A stretch of 12,881 bases of DNA from DATIKM01 sp035477595 (GCA_035477595.1 DATIKM010000159.1:1-12881), one strand, 5' to 3'. Positions 1 through 6,788 are shown, counted from the first letter of the stretch. The notes: generated by a model from the letters alone, not told the origin. Numbers and translations are program-made.

Positions 1-580
1 CGCCGCCGTGTGTGAAGAATGCGGTCCACCCGACCAGGCCGTCGGCTTCCGGCGTCCCCCAATCGTAGACCCAAGGCCCGAGGTCGGGGAACCCGTCGCG
101 CGACTCGAGTATCTGCATCATCTCGGAGGGCCTGACGATCGAGGCCAGTGACGGGCCCGTGCCCCAGAACACCTCGCCGTTGAGAGCGTAGCTCCGGCGT
201 ACCCCCAGGTTCCAGTCGGCGCAGCCCTCAACCGTGTTGTGGTTCTCCGGATTCGACGGGCACATGAAGATCTGGACATTCCTCTGGTACGGGTGTATCG
301 CGGCGCGCCAGCTGTAGGAATTAGGATTATCGCGACAGGCATCGGGACCGCGCGAGTACATCGGGTGGTGGCTACGACTCATCGGGAAGCGCTCGTTGTA
401 GTCCTGGGCATACATGAGGCGCGCGAGGGTGATCTGCTTCATGTTGCTAAGACACGAGGTTCTCCGAGCCTGCTCTCGGGCTCGGGCGAATACGGGGAAG
501 AGGATGGCCGCGAGGATCGCGATGATCGCGATGACGACGAGCAGTTCGATCAGCGTGAAACCACGAAAACGGTGTTTCAT
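1..580 (-). CDS. DUF1559-like type II/IV prepilin-type protein, C-terminus cut by window edge
   Basis: The frame from the ATG at 580 stays open to the window edge (193 codons seen). The N-terminus is a textbook prepilin: short basic leader MKHRFRG, cleavage expected after Gly7, then FTLIELLVVIAIIAILAA with the conserved Glu at mature position 5 and one hydrophobic membrane helix. The following segment (LFPVFARAREQARRTSCLSNMKQ) is typical of the Armatimonadota/Planctomycetota pilin-like families. The globular part contains scattered cysteines and ends in view with AFFTHGG, probably the start of the C-terminal H-X9-DG motif of DUF1559-type proteins, whose remainder lies outside. These proteins are processed by prepilin peptidase and form pseudopilins or surface fibres; a specific role cannot be read here. 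A purine-rich AGGGGG lies 5 bases before the ATG. The gene follows the eno-pyk-septum block in the same direction but has its own promoter candidate. Confidence 0.9.
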   Translation of the reverse strand, partial: MKHRFRGFTLIELLVVIAIIAILAAILFPVFARAREQARRTSCLSNMKQITLARLMYAQDYNERFPMSRSHHPMYSRGPDACRDNPNSYSWRAAIHPYQRNVQIFMCPSNPENHNTVEGCADWNLGVRRSYALNGEVFWGTGPSLASIVRPSEMMQILESRDGFPDLGPWVYDWGTPEADGLVGWTAFFTHGG

Positions 581-597
581 GGAGACCCCCTGTGGGG
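581..597 (-). promoter_or_regulatory. Ribosome-binding region of the prepilin gene, possibly folded into a small hairpin
   Basis: Read on the minus strand the bases just before the ATG are CCCC-ACA-GGGGGTCTCC. The G-run is the only Shine-Dalgarno-like element and can pair with the CCCC three bases upstream. That would give a 4-bp GC stem next to the start codon and could lower or tune translation. The 11 bases AGGGGGTCTCC are found again immediately before the start of the Tat-exported gene at 5973. Confidence 0.35.
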
Positions 598-634
598 TTC
601 GGGCCACTCGCCCGACCCCTGCTCTTGGAGTAAT

Positions 635-656
635 GCGAGCGCGCGTTTGCGCTCGC
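635..656 (-). other. Perfect 8-bp stem-loop in the prepilin leader
   Basis: GCGAGCGC, a six-base loop, then GCGCTCGC form a perfect inverted repeat. It lies between the promoter candidate (670-698) and the prepilin start, so it would sit near the 5' end of that mRNA. There it could act as a stabilising leader hairpin or a protein-binding site. No T-run follows on either strand, so I do not call it a terminator. Confidence 0.4.
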
Positions 657-669
657 GCAAGTTTAGTAA

Positions 670-698
670 AGTATATCACGACGCCGGTCTGCGCGCAA
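670..698 (-). promoter_or_regulatory. Sigma70-like promoter candidate for the prepilin gene
   Basis: On the minus strand a TTGCGC -35-like hexamer (698-693) is separated by 17 bases from TATACT (675-670), five of six matches to the -10 consensus. The surrounding 661-680 stretch is a clear AT-rich island in otherwise GC-rich DNA. The implied start near 663 gives a leader of about 80 bases. The -35 match is only three of six. Confidence 0.45.
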
Positions 699-802
699 GG
701 CGATTTAGCGCACGCAGGCATCGCGACCGGCCTTTCTGCGGGGGGGCGGCGCGTGCGCGCCGGCCAGAACGGCCGCGTCAGCGCGGGCTCAGGGGGATCC
801 CC

Positions 803-1138
803 TCACCGGGGTATCTGGAGCAACACCTCGCCAGGCCTGACGAAGCCGGCGCGCCGGGCCTCCATCTCCATGCCGCGCTCTGTCTCCAGGCGCGCGCGCT
901 CCTGTTCCAGTTCGCGGTGCTTCCCGTCAAGCTCCTTCAGCGCTTGCCGCGCGGAGCGCACCTGGTCCTGCAGCAGTCGCGCCGAGACGTGGGCACCGCC
1001 CGCCAGCGCGCCGAAGCCCATGGCGATGAGGCACCCGATGACCGCCAGCGCGACCTTGCCCGGCGACGACCGACGCCGCGTCGTGCGCCGCGGCGAGCCG
1101 CGCGGCCGCGATGGCCCGCGTCGGGCCCGTGCGCTCAC
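803..1138 (-). CDS. FtsB/DivIC-type septum formation initiator family protein
   Basis: A 111-residue bitopic protein: a very basic, Arg/Pro/Ser-rich cytoplasmic tail (residues 1-28), one transmembrane helix (about 29-48), a highly charged coiled coil (about 52-90), and the short C-terminal motif ARRAGFVRPGEV, which matches the region after the coil in FtsB/DivIC proteins (commonly G-x-V-x-P-G-E). Family members bridge FtsL and FtsQ/DivIB in the divisome. The GTG start is chosen because it overlaps the pyruvate kinase stop as GTGA and is preceded by GAAGGAG at a 7-base spacing; longer in-frame starts would run deep into pyk. Position behind eno recalls the E. coli eno-ftsB neighbourhood. No terminator is evident downstream. 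Homology is judged from architecture and the C-terminal motif, since sequence conservation in this family is low. Confidence 0.78.
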   Translation of the reverse strand: MSARARRGPSRPRGSPRRTTRRRSSPGKVALAVIGCLIAMGFGALAGGAHVSARLLQDQVRSARQALKELDGKHRELEQERARLETERGMEMEARRAGFVRPGEVLLQIPR

Positions 1139-2565
1139 TCCGCGTCTCCTTCGTCGCCTTCCACTACATGGACCTTGATCAGGTTGGTGGTTCCGGGAAC
1201 GTGCGCGGGAACCCCTGCGGTCACGATGACCCGGTCGCCAGGTCGGACAAGCCTCCGCCGGACGGCGGCGCCAATCGTCTGCGCAATCATGCGGTCCGTG
1301 TTTTCGGTGCAGGGCACCATCATCGGGGTCACGCCCCACGAGAGCACGAGCTGGCGCCAGGTCTCCTGGCGGGCGGTCGCGCCGATGACCAGCGCATCCG
1401 GCCTGTGTCGCGCGATGCGGCGGGCCGTGCCGCCCGACATCGTGGCGCAGAGGATCGCGCGCGCTCGCAGCGAGCGGGCCATCTCGACGACGGCCCCCGC
1501 CACGGCTTCGGTGCAGTCCCGGTCCGGCCGGCGCTCGCGAGCGAATGCGGGGCGGTCCGGCAGGAGCGGCTCGGCGCGGACCGCGATGCGCGCCATCATC
1601 CGGACCGTCACGGCGGGGTAGCGGCCGACGGCGGTCTCGCCGGAGAGCATGACCGCATCCGCGCCATCGAGGATGGCGTTAGCCACGTCGGTCACTTCGG
1701 CGCGCGTGGGTCTGGGGCTGTGGGTCATCGACTCAAGCATATGCGTGGCGCAGATGGCCGGCTTGCATCGCCGGCGGGCCGCGTCGATGACGCGTTTCTG
1801 CACCACGGGCACGTCGGCGATGGGTATCTCGACGCCGAGATCGCCGCGCGCGACCATTACGGCATCGGCGGCGTCCGCCACCGCTTCGATGGAGCGCACG
1901 GCGTCGCGCATCTCGATCTTCGCGACGATCGGGCGATGGATTCCGCGTTCCGCCATCCGCGCCCGCAGGGGCAGCAGATCCGATGGGCGGCGCACGAACG
2001 ACGCGGCGACCCAGTCGACCCCCTGGGAAAGACCGAAGTCGAGGTCCGCGATGTCCTTCGGCGTGGCGGAGGCAACGTCGATGTCGATGCCGGGCGCTGC
2101 CACTCCCTTGCGGCTGCCGATCTCGCCGCCGTTAACCGACCGCACCAGCAGTTCGTCCCGCGACGCCCGCAGGATGCGGAGCTCCACGCGCCCGTCGTCC
2201 ACGTAGAGCCGCGCACCGGGGCGCGCCGCGGCGAAGAGCTCGGGGACCGGCAGCGGGATGACGCCTGCGGGGGCGGTTCTGTCGCAGACGACGCGCGCCT
2301 GCTGACCGCGGCGCAGAACGAGCGGGCCGCCGGTCAGCTCTCCCAGCCGCACCTTGGGTCCAGATAGGTCCTGGAGTATAGCGATGGGCCGGCCGCTCGC
2401 GGCCTCGATGCGGCGCAGCTCGGCGATCGCGGCGGCATGACCCTCGTGCGTGCCGTGGGAGAAGTTCAGGCGCGCCACGTCCATGCCGGCCGAGACGAGC
2501 GCGGCGAGGCCTTGTGGATGGGCGGTGGCGGGCCCGATCGTGCAGACGATGCGGGTGCGGCGCAT
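1135..2565 (-). CDS. pyk: Pyruvate kinase
   Basis: 476 residues, the usual bacterial length without the C-terminal PEP-utiliser extension. It converts phosphoenolpyruvate and ADP to pyruvate and ATP in the cytoplasm, the last step of glycolysis. The N-terminus RRTRIVCTIGPA is typical. NFSHG (34-38, Arg32, Asn34, Ser36) binds nucleotide and potassium; QDLSGPKVR (65-73) follows; the B domain spans about 74-165. The signature IVAKIE holds catalytic Lys216 and metal ligand Glu218, ARGDLG gives metal ligand Asp242, and ATHMLES gives Thr274. The last motif usually reads ATQMLES, so His275 replaces Gln. The C-terminal allosteric domain starts near 345. A purine-rich GGGGGAG precedes the ATG closely. 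It lies 88 bases after eno in the same direction, so eno and pyk are probably co-transcribed. Confidence 0.97.
   Translation of the reverse strand: MRRTRIVCTIGPATAHPQGLAALVSAGMDVARLNFSHGTHEGHAAAIAELRRIEAASGRPIAILQDLSGPKVRLGELTGGPLVLRRGQQARVVCDRTAPAGVIPLPVPELFAAARPGARLYVDDGRVELRILRASRDELLVRSVNGGEIGSRKGVAAPGIDIDVASATPKDIADLDFGLSQGVDWVAASFVRRPSDLLPLRARMAERGIHRPIVAKIEMRDAVRSIEAVADAADAVMVARGDLGVEIPIADVPVVQKRVIDAARRRCKPAICATHMLESMTHSPRPTRAEVTDVANAILDGADAVMLSGETAVGRYPAVTVRMMARIAVRAEPLLPDRPAFARERRPDRDCTEAVAGAVVEMARSLRARAILCATMSGGTARRIARHRPDALVIGATARQETWRQLVLSWGVTPMMVPCTENTDRMIAQTIGAAVRRRLVRPGDRVIVTAGVPAHVPGTTNLIKVHVVEGDEGDAE
1146..1152 (-). promoter_or_regulatory. Shine-Dalgarno inside the end of pyk that decides the septum protein start
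   Basis: GAAGGAG, read on the minus strand, lies within the last codons of pyk, 7 bases before the GTG at 1138. With the GTGA stop/start overlap it indicates translational coupling of the septum protein to pyruvate kinase. Confidence 0.65.
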
Positions 2566-2653
2566 GGCTCCCCCGGTCGTCGCGTGCGCGCGGAAGGCCG
2601 GGGAAGCGGGGCCGCGGCATCCGGCCGCTCCCCCCGGCTCAGCTTCCGCAGAG

Positions 2654-3940
2654 CTACTTGCGGATGTTGTAGAACGCCTTCCAGCCGCCGAAGTTCGCGA
2701 ACTCGGCGAGCTCGCCCTCGATGCGCAGCAACTCGTTGTACTTGGCCACGCGGTCCGTCCGGTTCGGGGCGCCCGTCTTGATCTGACCCGCGTTCGTGGC
2801 GACCGCGATGTCGGCGATGGTGGAGTCCTCGGTCTCGCCCGATCGGTGCGACACCACGGACGTGTAGCCGGCCCGCTTGGCGGTCTCGATGGCCTCGAGC
2901 GTCTCGGTGAGCGTGCCGATCTGGTTCACCTTGATGAGGATGGAGTTCGCCGTGCGCGTGCGGATGCCCTGCATCAGGCGCTCGGTGCTGGTCACAAACA
3001 GGTCGTCGCCCACGAGCTGCACGTGATCGCCGATGCGCTCGGTGAGCTTCTTCCAGCCGTCCCAGTCGTCCTCGGCCAGGCCGTCCTCGATCGAGATGAT
3101 GGGGTACTTGTTCACCAGCGACGCGAGGTAGTCCACCATCTCGGCCGGCGTGAGCACCCGGTCCTCGCCCTTCAGGTGGTACTTGCCGTCCTCGAAGATC
3201 TCGGTGGCGGCGGGGTCGAGGGCGATGTAGATCTGCTCGCCGGGGCGGTAGCCGGCCTGCTCGATCGCCTCGATGATGACCTGGATGGCCTCTTCGTTGG
3301 ACTTGAGGTTGGGGGCGAAACCGCCCTCATCGCCATAGCCGGTGCCCAATCCCCGGTCCTTCAGCACCTTCTTGAGCGCGTGGAAGACCTCGGCGCCCAT
3401 GCGCAGCGCCTCGGCGAAGTGGGTGGCGCCGACCGGCATCACCATGAACTCCTGCAGGTCGACGTTGCTCTCGGCGTGCTTGCCGCCGTTGAGGATATTC
3501 ATCATCGGAACGGGGAGCGTGCGGGCGCTCACCCCGCCCAGGTAGCGGTAGAGGGGCAGGCGGAGCGAGTTCGCGGCTGCCTTGGCCACCGCCAGCGACA
3601 CGCCGAGGATCGCGTTCGCACCCAGGGCGCTCTTGTTGGGCGTGCCGTCCATCTCGATCATCAGGCTGTCGATCTCGACCTGCTCTACCGCGTCCATGTC
3701 GATCAGCTTGGGGCCGATCTTCTCGTTCACGTTGTCGACGGCCGTGAGGACGCCCCTGCCGAGGTAGCGCGACGAGTCGTCATCCCGCAACTCGACCGCC
3801 TCGTGCGCGCCTGTGGAGGCGCCCGAAGGCACCGCAGCCCTGCCCATGGAGCCGTCCTCGAGGTACACGTCCACCTCGACGGTGGGATTGCCGCGGGAGT
3901 CAAGTATCTCTCGTGCGACGACTTCCGTGATCATGGTCAT
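2654..3940 (-). CDS. eno: Enolase (phosphopyruvate hydratase)
   Basis: 428 residues, normal for bacterial enolase, which reversibly dehydrates 2-phosphoglycerate to phosphoenolpyruvate. Seen in order: ILDSRGNPTVE (12-22); catalytic loop PSGASTG (38-44); HAESNVDLQEFM (155-166); GDEGGFAPN with catalytic Glu205; metal ligands Asp242, Glu285 (SIEDGL) and Asp312 (VGDDLFVT); catalytic Lys337 in LIKVNQIGTL; SHRSGETED (364-372); and substrate-binding Lys388 in IKTGAP. All key residues are present. The start at 3940 is preferred over the ATG two codons later because AGGAG sits 8 bases before it; a further in-frame extension upstream does not look like enolase. It is the first gene of the probable eno-pyk-septum protein transcript. 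Confidence 0.98.
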   Translation of the reverse strand: MTMITEVVAREILDSRGNPTVEVDVYLEDGSMGRAAVPSGASTGAHEAVELRDDDSSRYLGRGVLTAVDNVNEKIGPKLIDMDAVEQVEIDSLMIEMDGTPNKSALGANAILGVSLAVAKAAANSLRLPLYRYLGGVSARTLPVPMMNILNGGKHAESNVDLQEFMVMPVGATHFAEALRMGAEVFHALKKVLKDRGLGTGYGDEGGFAPNLKSNEEAIQVIIEAIEQAGYRPGEQIYIALDPAATEIFEDGKYHLKGEDRVLTPAEMVDYLASLVNKYPIISIEDGLAEDDWDGWKKLTERIGDHVQLVGDDLFVTSTERLMQGIRTRTANSILIKVNQIGTLTETLEAIETAKRAGYTSVVSHRSGETEDSTIADIAVATNAGQIKTGAPNRTDRVAKYNELLRIEGELAEFANFGGWKAFYNIRK

Positions 3941-3991
3941 CCGTGGCGCTCCTGTCTCTTCCATCGAACCTAAGTGGTCGAAAGCTGTCCC

Positions 3992-3997
3992 AGTATA
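3992..3997 (-). promoter_or_regulatory. -10-like hexamer upstream of eno
   Basis: TATACT, read on the minus strand, lies about 50 bases before the eno start, and is the same hexamer proposed for the prepilin promoter. No convincing -35 lies 16-18 bases upstream, so this is a weak call resting on the hexamer and its position in a divergent intergenic region. Confidence 0.3.
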
Positions 3998-4104
3998 CCC
4001 CGCGACTTCCGGCGGCCCCGGCTGGCAGGAGAGGCGGGCTGGCCGCGCGAACAGGGGGCCGGAAGCGCGTGACGCGGTACGGCGCCGCTTACAGGGAGGG
4101 ATGG

Positions 4105-4923
4105 ATGCGTCTGCTGTTCTGCGGCACTGCGGCGGCCGAGGGCTGGCCCGCGCTCTTCTGCACCTGCTCCGCCTGCGCTGCGGCGCGTGAGCGCGGCGGC
4201 CCGAACGTCCGCACCCGCTCGGCAACGATGTTCGGGGACCGGATTCGGATAGATTTTGGGCCGGATTCCTACCTGCACCAGCTCAAGCACGGCCTGGCCT
4301 ACGAGCGGCTCGAGCACCTGCTGATCTCGCACAGCCACGAGGACCACTGGCACCCGCACGACCTGAGCTATCGCCGGAGCGGCTTCTCCGACGTGCGGCC
4401 CGAGCCGCTCAACGTGTGGGGGAACGCGCACGTGCGCCGCCGCTTCGAGCGCACGCCGGGCTGCGACTGGGCCGAGTGCCGGCTGGCCTACCACCCGATC
4501 GCCGCCTGGAAGCCGATCGATCTGGGGGAAGGCGTCTCGGCGACCCCGATCCTGGCCGCGCACGCACCGCGCGAGCAGTGCGTGAACTACATCGTTGAGG
4601 CCGGTGGCCGGCAGGCGCTCATCGGGTACGACACGGGGTGGTACGGCGAGCGGACGTGGTCGTTCCTCGCCGGGCGCCGCCTGGACATCGTTGCGCTGGA
4701 CTGCACCTACGGCCCGAAGGAGCACAACCAGGGCCACCTCGGGTGCTCCTGGGTCGTGCGCGCGCGGGACGAGCTCGACCGGATCGGCGGGCTGGCGCCC
4801 GGGGCCACGTTCATCGCCACCCACTTCTCCCACAACGGCGGATGGCTGCACGAGGACCTGGTCCGCTGGTTCGAGCCGCACGGCATCGCGACGGCCTACG
4901 ACGGGTTCGCAGTCGAGTTCTGA
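4105..4923 (+). CDS. PhnP-like metallo-beta-lactamase-fold hydrolase
   Basis: 272 residues. The N-terminus MRLLFCGTAAAEG, then FCTCSAC (Cys19, Cys21, Cys24), then GGPNVRTRSA and RIRIDFGPDS is the pattern of the MBL-fold subfamily related to PhnP, where the cysteines sit in a zinc-binding loop. The metal motif HSHEDH (76-81) is the HxHxDH signature; later ligands are likely in LAAHAPRE, IGYDTGWY and ATHFSHNGG. PhnP itself is a cyclic-phosphate phosphodiesterase, and a phosphoester or lactone substrate is possible, but the sequence does not settle it. The ATG at 4105 is chosen over the out-of-frame ATG at 4101; GGAGGG lies just upstream. No signal peptide, so cytoplasmic. It is divergent from eno and converges on the next gene with a 12-base gap. 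Confidence 0.85.
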   Translation: MRLLFCGTAAAEGWPALFCTCSACAAARERGGPNVRTRSATMFGDRIRIDFGPDSYLHQLKHGLAYERLEHLLISHSHEDHWHPHDLSYRRSGFSDVRPEPLNVWGNAHVRRRFERTPGCDWAECRLAYHPIAAWKPIDLGEGVSATPILAAHAPREQCVNYIVEAGGRQALIGYDTGWYGERTWSFLAGRRLDIVALDCTYGPKEHNQGHLGCSWVVRARDELDRIGGLAPGATFIATHFSHNGGWLHEDLVRWFEPHGIATAYDGFAVEF

Positions 4924-4935
4924 GCGCTCGGCCGG

Positions 4936-5973
4936 TCAGGCGCACCACGGACGCGCGCGCTGTGCCGTGGCAGCCACGAGTTGCCTGGCCAGCGCCGCGT
5001 TCCGCGCGACCTGGAAGTCGAACATGCCCACGCAGAGGAAGTCCGCGCCGTTCTCGAGCGCATATCGGAAGCCGTTCTCGGGCGCGATGGCGCCGGCTGC
5101 CAGGACCTTGAACGCGATCCACGGCTTACGCACCTTCGCCATCACCTCGATGGTGCGCGGAGGATCCATGTCCCAGTAGTTGTCGGCGTGGTTCTCCACG
5201 ACGCGCTGCGTCTGGTCCGGCCGGCGCCCCGACCAGTACTGGTTGTGGTGGCACGTCTTCATGTAGAAGTCGGCCCGGAAGCCCCGCGCCTCGCTCTCCA
5301 CGATCACCTCGATCTGGTGCGCGCCAATGCCGCCCGGCACCCCGCGCGCCTTGATGAAGTCGACGCACTGGCCAAGGAGGTCGATGCGCCCCTCGGCGAG
5401 CCACTGGTCTGCGATCACGCCCTGGACGTAGACCGCTTTCGCCCCGAAGTCGACGGAGCGCCGGATGTCGGTCCTCCAGTCGTCGACGCCCGGGTGGCCC
5501 TCCGCGATCCACTGCATGCGTCCGCCACGCTCCCTCCAGTAGCGGGCGAAGAGGTCCATCGGCTTCTTGCGGGGGTCGGCGATGATGGTGTCGATGCCGT
5601 GCTCCTCCATGAGCTGCAGCGTGTCGAGCACCTTCGCGTCGGTGTTGTAGCGGCGCATCAGCTCCGCGACATAGTGAAGGTCGCGCGCGTGGGCCCATCC
5701 GCTGATGAGGTTGCCGCCGGAGATCAGGCGGCTGACGGTGACCGGCCCGATCTTGCCGGTGGGCAGTCTGCCACGCGACCCGGCGGCGACGCGCGCGGCC
5801 CGCGGTGCCCGTGCGGCCTGCTGCGCCTGTGCGTCGTCCGGCGCGAGTACGGCCGCTCCCGCCGCCGCTGCGAGGGAGCCGGATACGAACCGGCGTCGCG
5901 AGACGCCTGCGGGCGTGGTGAACGGGGCCTCATGCGGAGGCCTGGCGGCGTCGGGCTGGCTGCGCGTGTCCAT
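4936..5973 (-). CDS. Tat-exported TIM-barrel-like protein, distantly aldo/keto reductase-like
   Basis: 345 residues. A twin-arginine signal is clear: SRRRFVSG (25-32), an Ala-rich hydrophobic stretch, and an AQA cleavage site near residue 50. The mature start GKIGPVTVSRLISGGNLISG resembles the first strand of aldo/keto reductases, and repeated strand-helix segments suggest a TIM barrel. The AKR catalytic sequence (FDTA..YG with Asp and Tyr) is not visible; its place is taken by MEEHGIDTIIADP. Conspicuous polar motifs are GIGAHQIEV, MKTCHHNQYW and ENHADNYWDMDPP, which could be a metal or substrate site. I recognise it only as a conserved exported protein of Planctomycetota/Armatimonadota type with no known reaction. 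It follows the flavodoxin-like gene by 114 bases, so the two may be co-transcribed. The start context AGGGGGTCTCC matches that of the prepilin gene. Confidence 0.75.
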   Translation of the reverse strand: MDTRSQPDAARPPHEAPFTTPAGVSRRRFVSGSLAAAAGAAVLAPDDAQAQQAARAPRAARVAAGSRGRLPTGKIGPVTVSRLISGGNLISGWAHARDLHYVAELMRRYNTDAKVLDTLQLMEEHGIDTIIADPRKKPMDLFARYWRERGGRMQWIAEGHPGVDDWRTDIRRSVDFGAKAVYVQGVIADQWLAEGRIDLLGQCVDFIKARGVPGGIGAHQIEVIVESEARGFRADFYMKTCHHNQYWSGRRPDQTQRVVENHADNYWDMDPPRTIEVMAKVRKPWIAFKVLAAGAIAPENGFRYALENGADFLCVGMFDFQVARNAALARQLVAATAQRARPWCA

Positions 5974-5974
5974 T

Positions 5975-5985
5975 GGAGACCCCCT
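5975..5985 (-). promoter_or_regulatory. Ribosome-binding region matching that of the prepilin gene
   Basis: AGGGGGTCTCC, read on the minus strand, ends one base before the ATG at 5973. The same 11 bases abut the ATG at 580. The G-run is the only Shine-Dalgarno-like element in front of this gene and supports the start chosen. Confidence 0.4.
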
Positions 5986-6022
5986 TGGTGGAGCGTGCCT
6001 GCATCAGGTTGTGGGCTGTGGA

Positions 6023-6059
6023 ACCGTTTCCTTTCTCTCGTGCCGAGCCCGCAAACGGT
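6023..6059 (-). repeat. Inverted repeat in the leader of the Tat-exported gene
   Basis: ACCGTTT (6023-6029) and AAACGGT (6053-6059) are perfect 7-bp arms around a 23-base spacer. On the minus strand an inner CTCG-GCA-CGAG stem can stack inside, giving a two-part hairpin. It lies in the 114-base gap between the flavodoxin-like stop and the exported gene start, so it could be an operator, a processing site or an attenuating structure. No T-run is present. Confidence 0.4.
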
Positions 6060-6087
6060 CGGTGCGCCGACGGCCGCTCCGACGTGT

Positions 6088-6657
6088 CTACGCCGCCGTG
6101 GCGAGCCGGCGGCCCAGCTCCGCGGCTGCCTCTATCGCCCGTGTGTCCGAGCGGACGGCGCCCGCCCCGCCGCACGATGCATGCACGCACTCAACGAGCT
6201 CCATCCGGAGGAAGCGGCAGGCATCCCGGAAGACGTTGACCGCGTTCACCACGCCGCTCGCCAGCGGGTCGGCGTCGCCGTAGGTGAAGATCAGGCCCAC
6301 GCGCTTGCCGGCGAGCGCGTCCCACGCCTCATGGGACCCGAGCGCGTACAGGCGGTCTAGGAGCGCCTTGAGCGGGGCGTTCATGCAGAAGAAGTAGATC
6401 GGCGAGGCGAAGACAAGCGCGTCGGCGGCGAGTATGCGCGGGTAGAGGTCGCTCATGTCGTCGCTCAGCACGCACTCGGCGCTGGCGCTGGCCAGGCAGG
6501 CGTCGCAGGCATCGCACGGGTCGATCCGCAGGCCGGCGAGCCGGATCAGCTCGACGCTGGCGCCCCCTTCCCGGGCGGTCTCGGCGACCCGCTCGGCCAG
6601 GAGGTGGCTGTTGCCCTCCGTCCGCGGAGTGGAGGAGAGGATCAGAACGCGTGGCAT
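6088..6657 (-). CDS. Flavodoxin/NADPH-dependent FMN reductase family protein with four-cysteine motif
   Basis: 189 residues with a flavodoxin-like fold. SSTPRTEGNSHLL (8-20) is the FMN phosphate-binding loop of the FMN-reductase/iron-sulfur flavoprotein families, and ASPIYFFCMNAPLKALLDR (about 83-101) is their typical SPIY/F...P.K...DR segment. Between them lies DPCDACDACLASASAEC followed by SDDM: Cys48, Cys51, Cys54, Cys62. This spacing occurs in iron-sulfur flavoproteins and in many related proteins annotated simply as flavodoxin family, so cluster binding is possible but not shown. It likely moves electrons between NAD(P)H or a ferredoxin and a small acceptor in the cytoplasm. AGGAG lies about 9 bases before the ATG at 6657. 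It is divergent from the oxidoreductase pair at 7012 and upstream of the Tat-exported gene, with which it may share a transcript. Confidence 0.87.
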   Translation of the reverse strand: MPRVLILSSTPRTEGNSHLLAERVAETAREGGASVELIRLAGLRIDPCDACDACLASASAECVLSDDMSDLYPRILAADALVFASPIYFFCMNAPLKALLDRLYALGSHEAWDALAGKRVGLIFTYGDADPLASGVVNAVNVFRDACRFLRMELVECVHASCGGAGAVRSDTRAIEAAAELGRRLATAA

Positions 6658-6730
6658 GGGTGCTGGCTCCTGCGCGGTGGTGTTGGCGAAGTGGCTGTTG
6701 GGCTGTTGGCGGCACCATCCCTTCCCCTGA

Positions 6731-6788
6731 ACTGTTGGCGGACCAGTCGCCGCCGTGCTCCGACTGTTGGCGGACCAGTCGCCGCCGT
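6731..6788. repeat. Tandem direct repeat, two identical 26-bp copies 6 bases apart
   Basis: Copies at 6731-6756 and 6763-6788 are identical and begin ACTGTTGGCGGACCAGTC. The linker is GCTCCG. A fragment with the core CTGTTGGCGG lies at 6703-6712. Within each copy GGCGG and CCGCC can pair around an 8-base loop. Two copies with a 6-base linker do not make a CRISPR array. It may be a binding-site pair for a regulator or a small dispersed repeat. Confidence 0.85.

Noticed and set aside
699..802. Rho-independent terminator after the septum protein gene
   Set aside because: A 5-bp CGGCC/GGCCG stem around 762-776 is present but has no T-run and is weak for this GC content.
239..2367. Long plus-strand open frames opposite the prepilin, septum and pyruvate kinase genes
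   Set aside because: Arg/Ala/Gly-rich composition with no domain, and fully explained by conserved genes on the other strand.
2450..3973. A 507-codon plus-strand open frame opposite enolase
   Set aside because: It is the antisense of an unmistakable enolase gene, rich in Val, Leu, Asp and His as expected for the complement of GC-biased codons.
4924..4935. Shared bidirectional terminator between convergent genes, here and at 9483-9494
   Set aside because: Both convergent pairs leave exactly 12 bases between stops and both begin GCGC after TGA, but neither gap holds a hairpin with a T-run; the match is probably chance.
4981..6360. A 459-codon plus-strand open frame over the Tat-exported gene and part of the flavodoxin-like gene
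   Set aside because: The minus-strand proteins have a Tat signal and flavodoxin motifs respectively; the plus frame has neither a ribosome site nor family motifs.
6703..6788. CRISPR array
   Set aside because: Only two full 26-bp copies separated by 6 bases, plus a 10-base fragment; no spacer-sized unique sequences and no cas genes.
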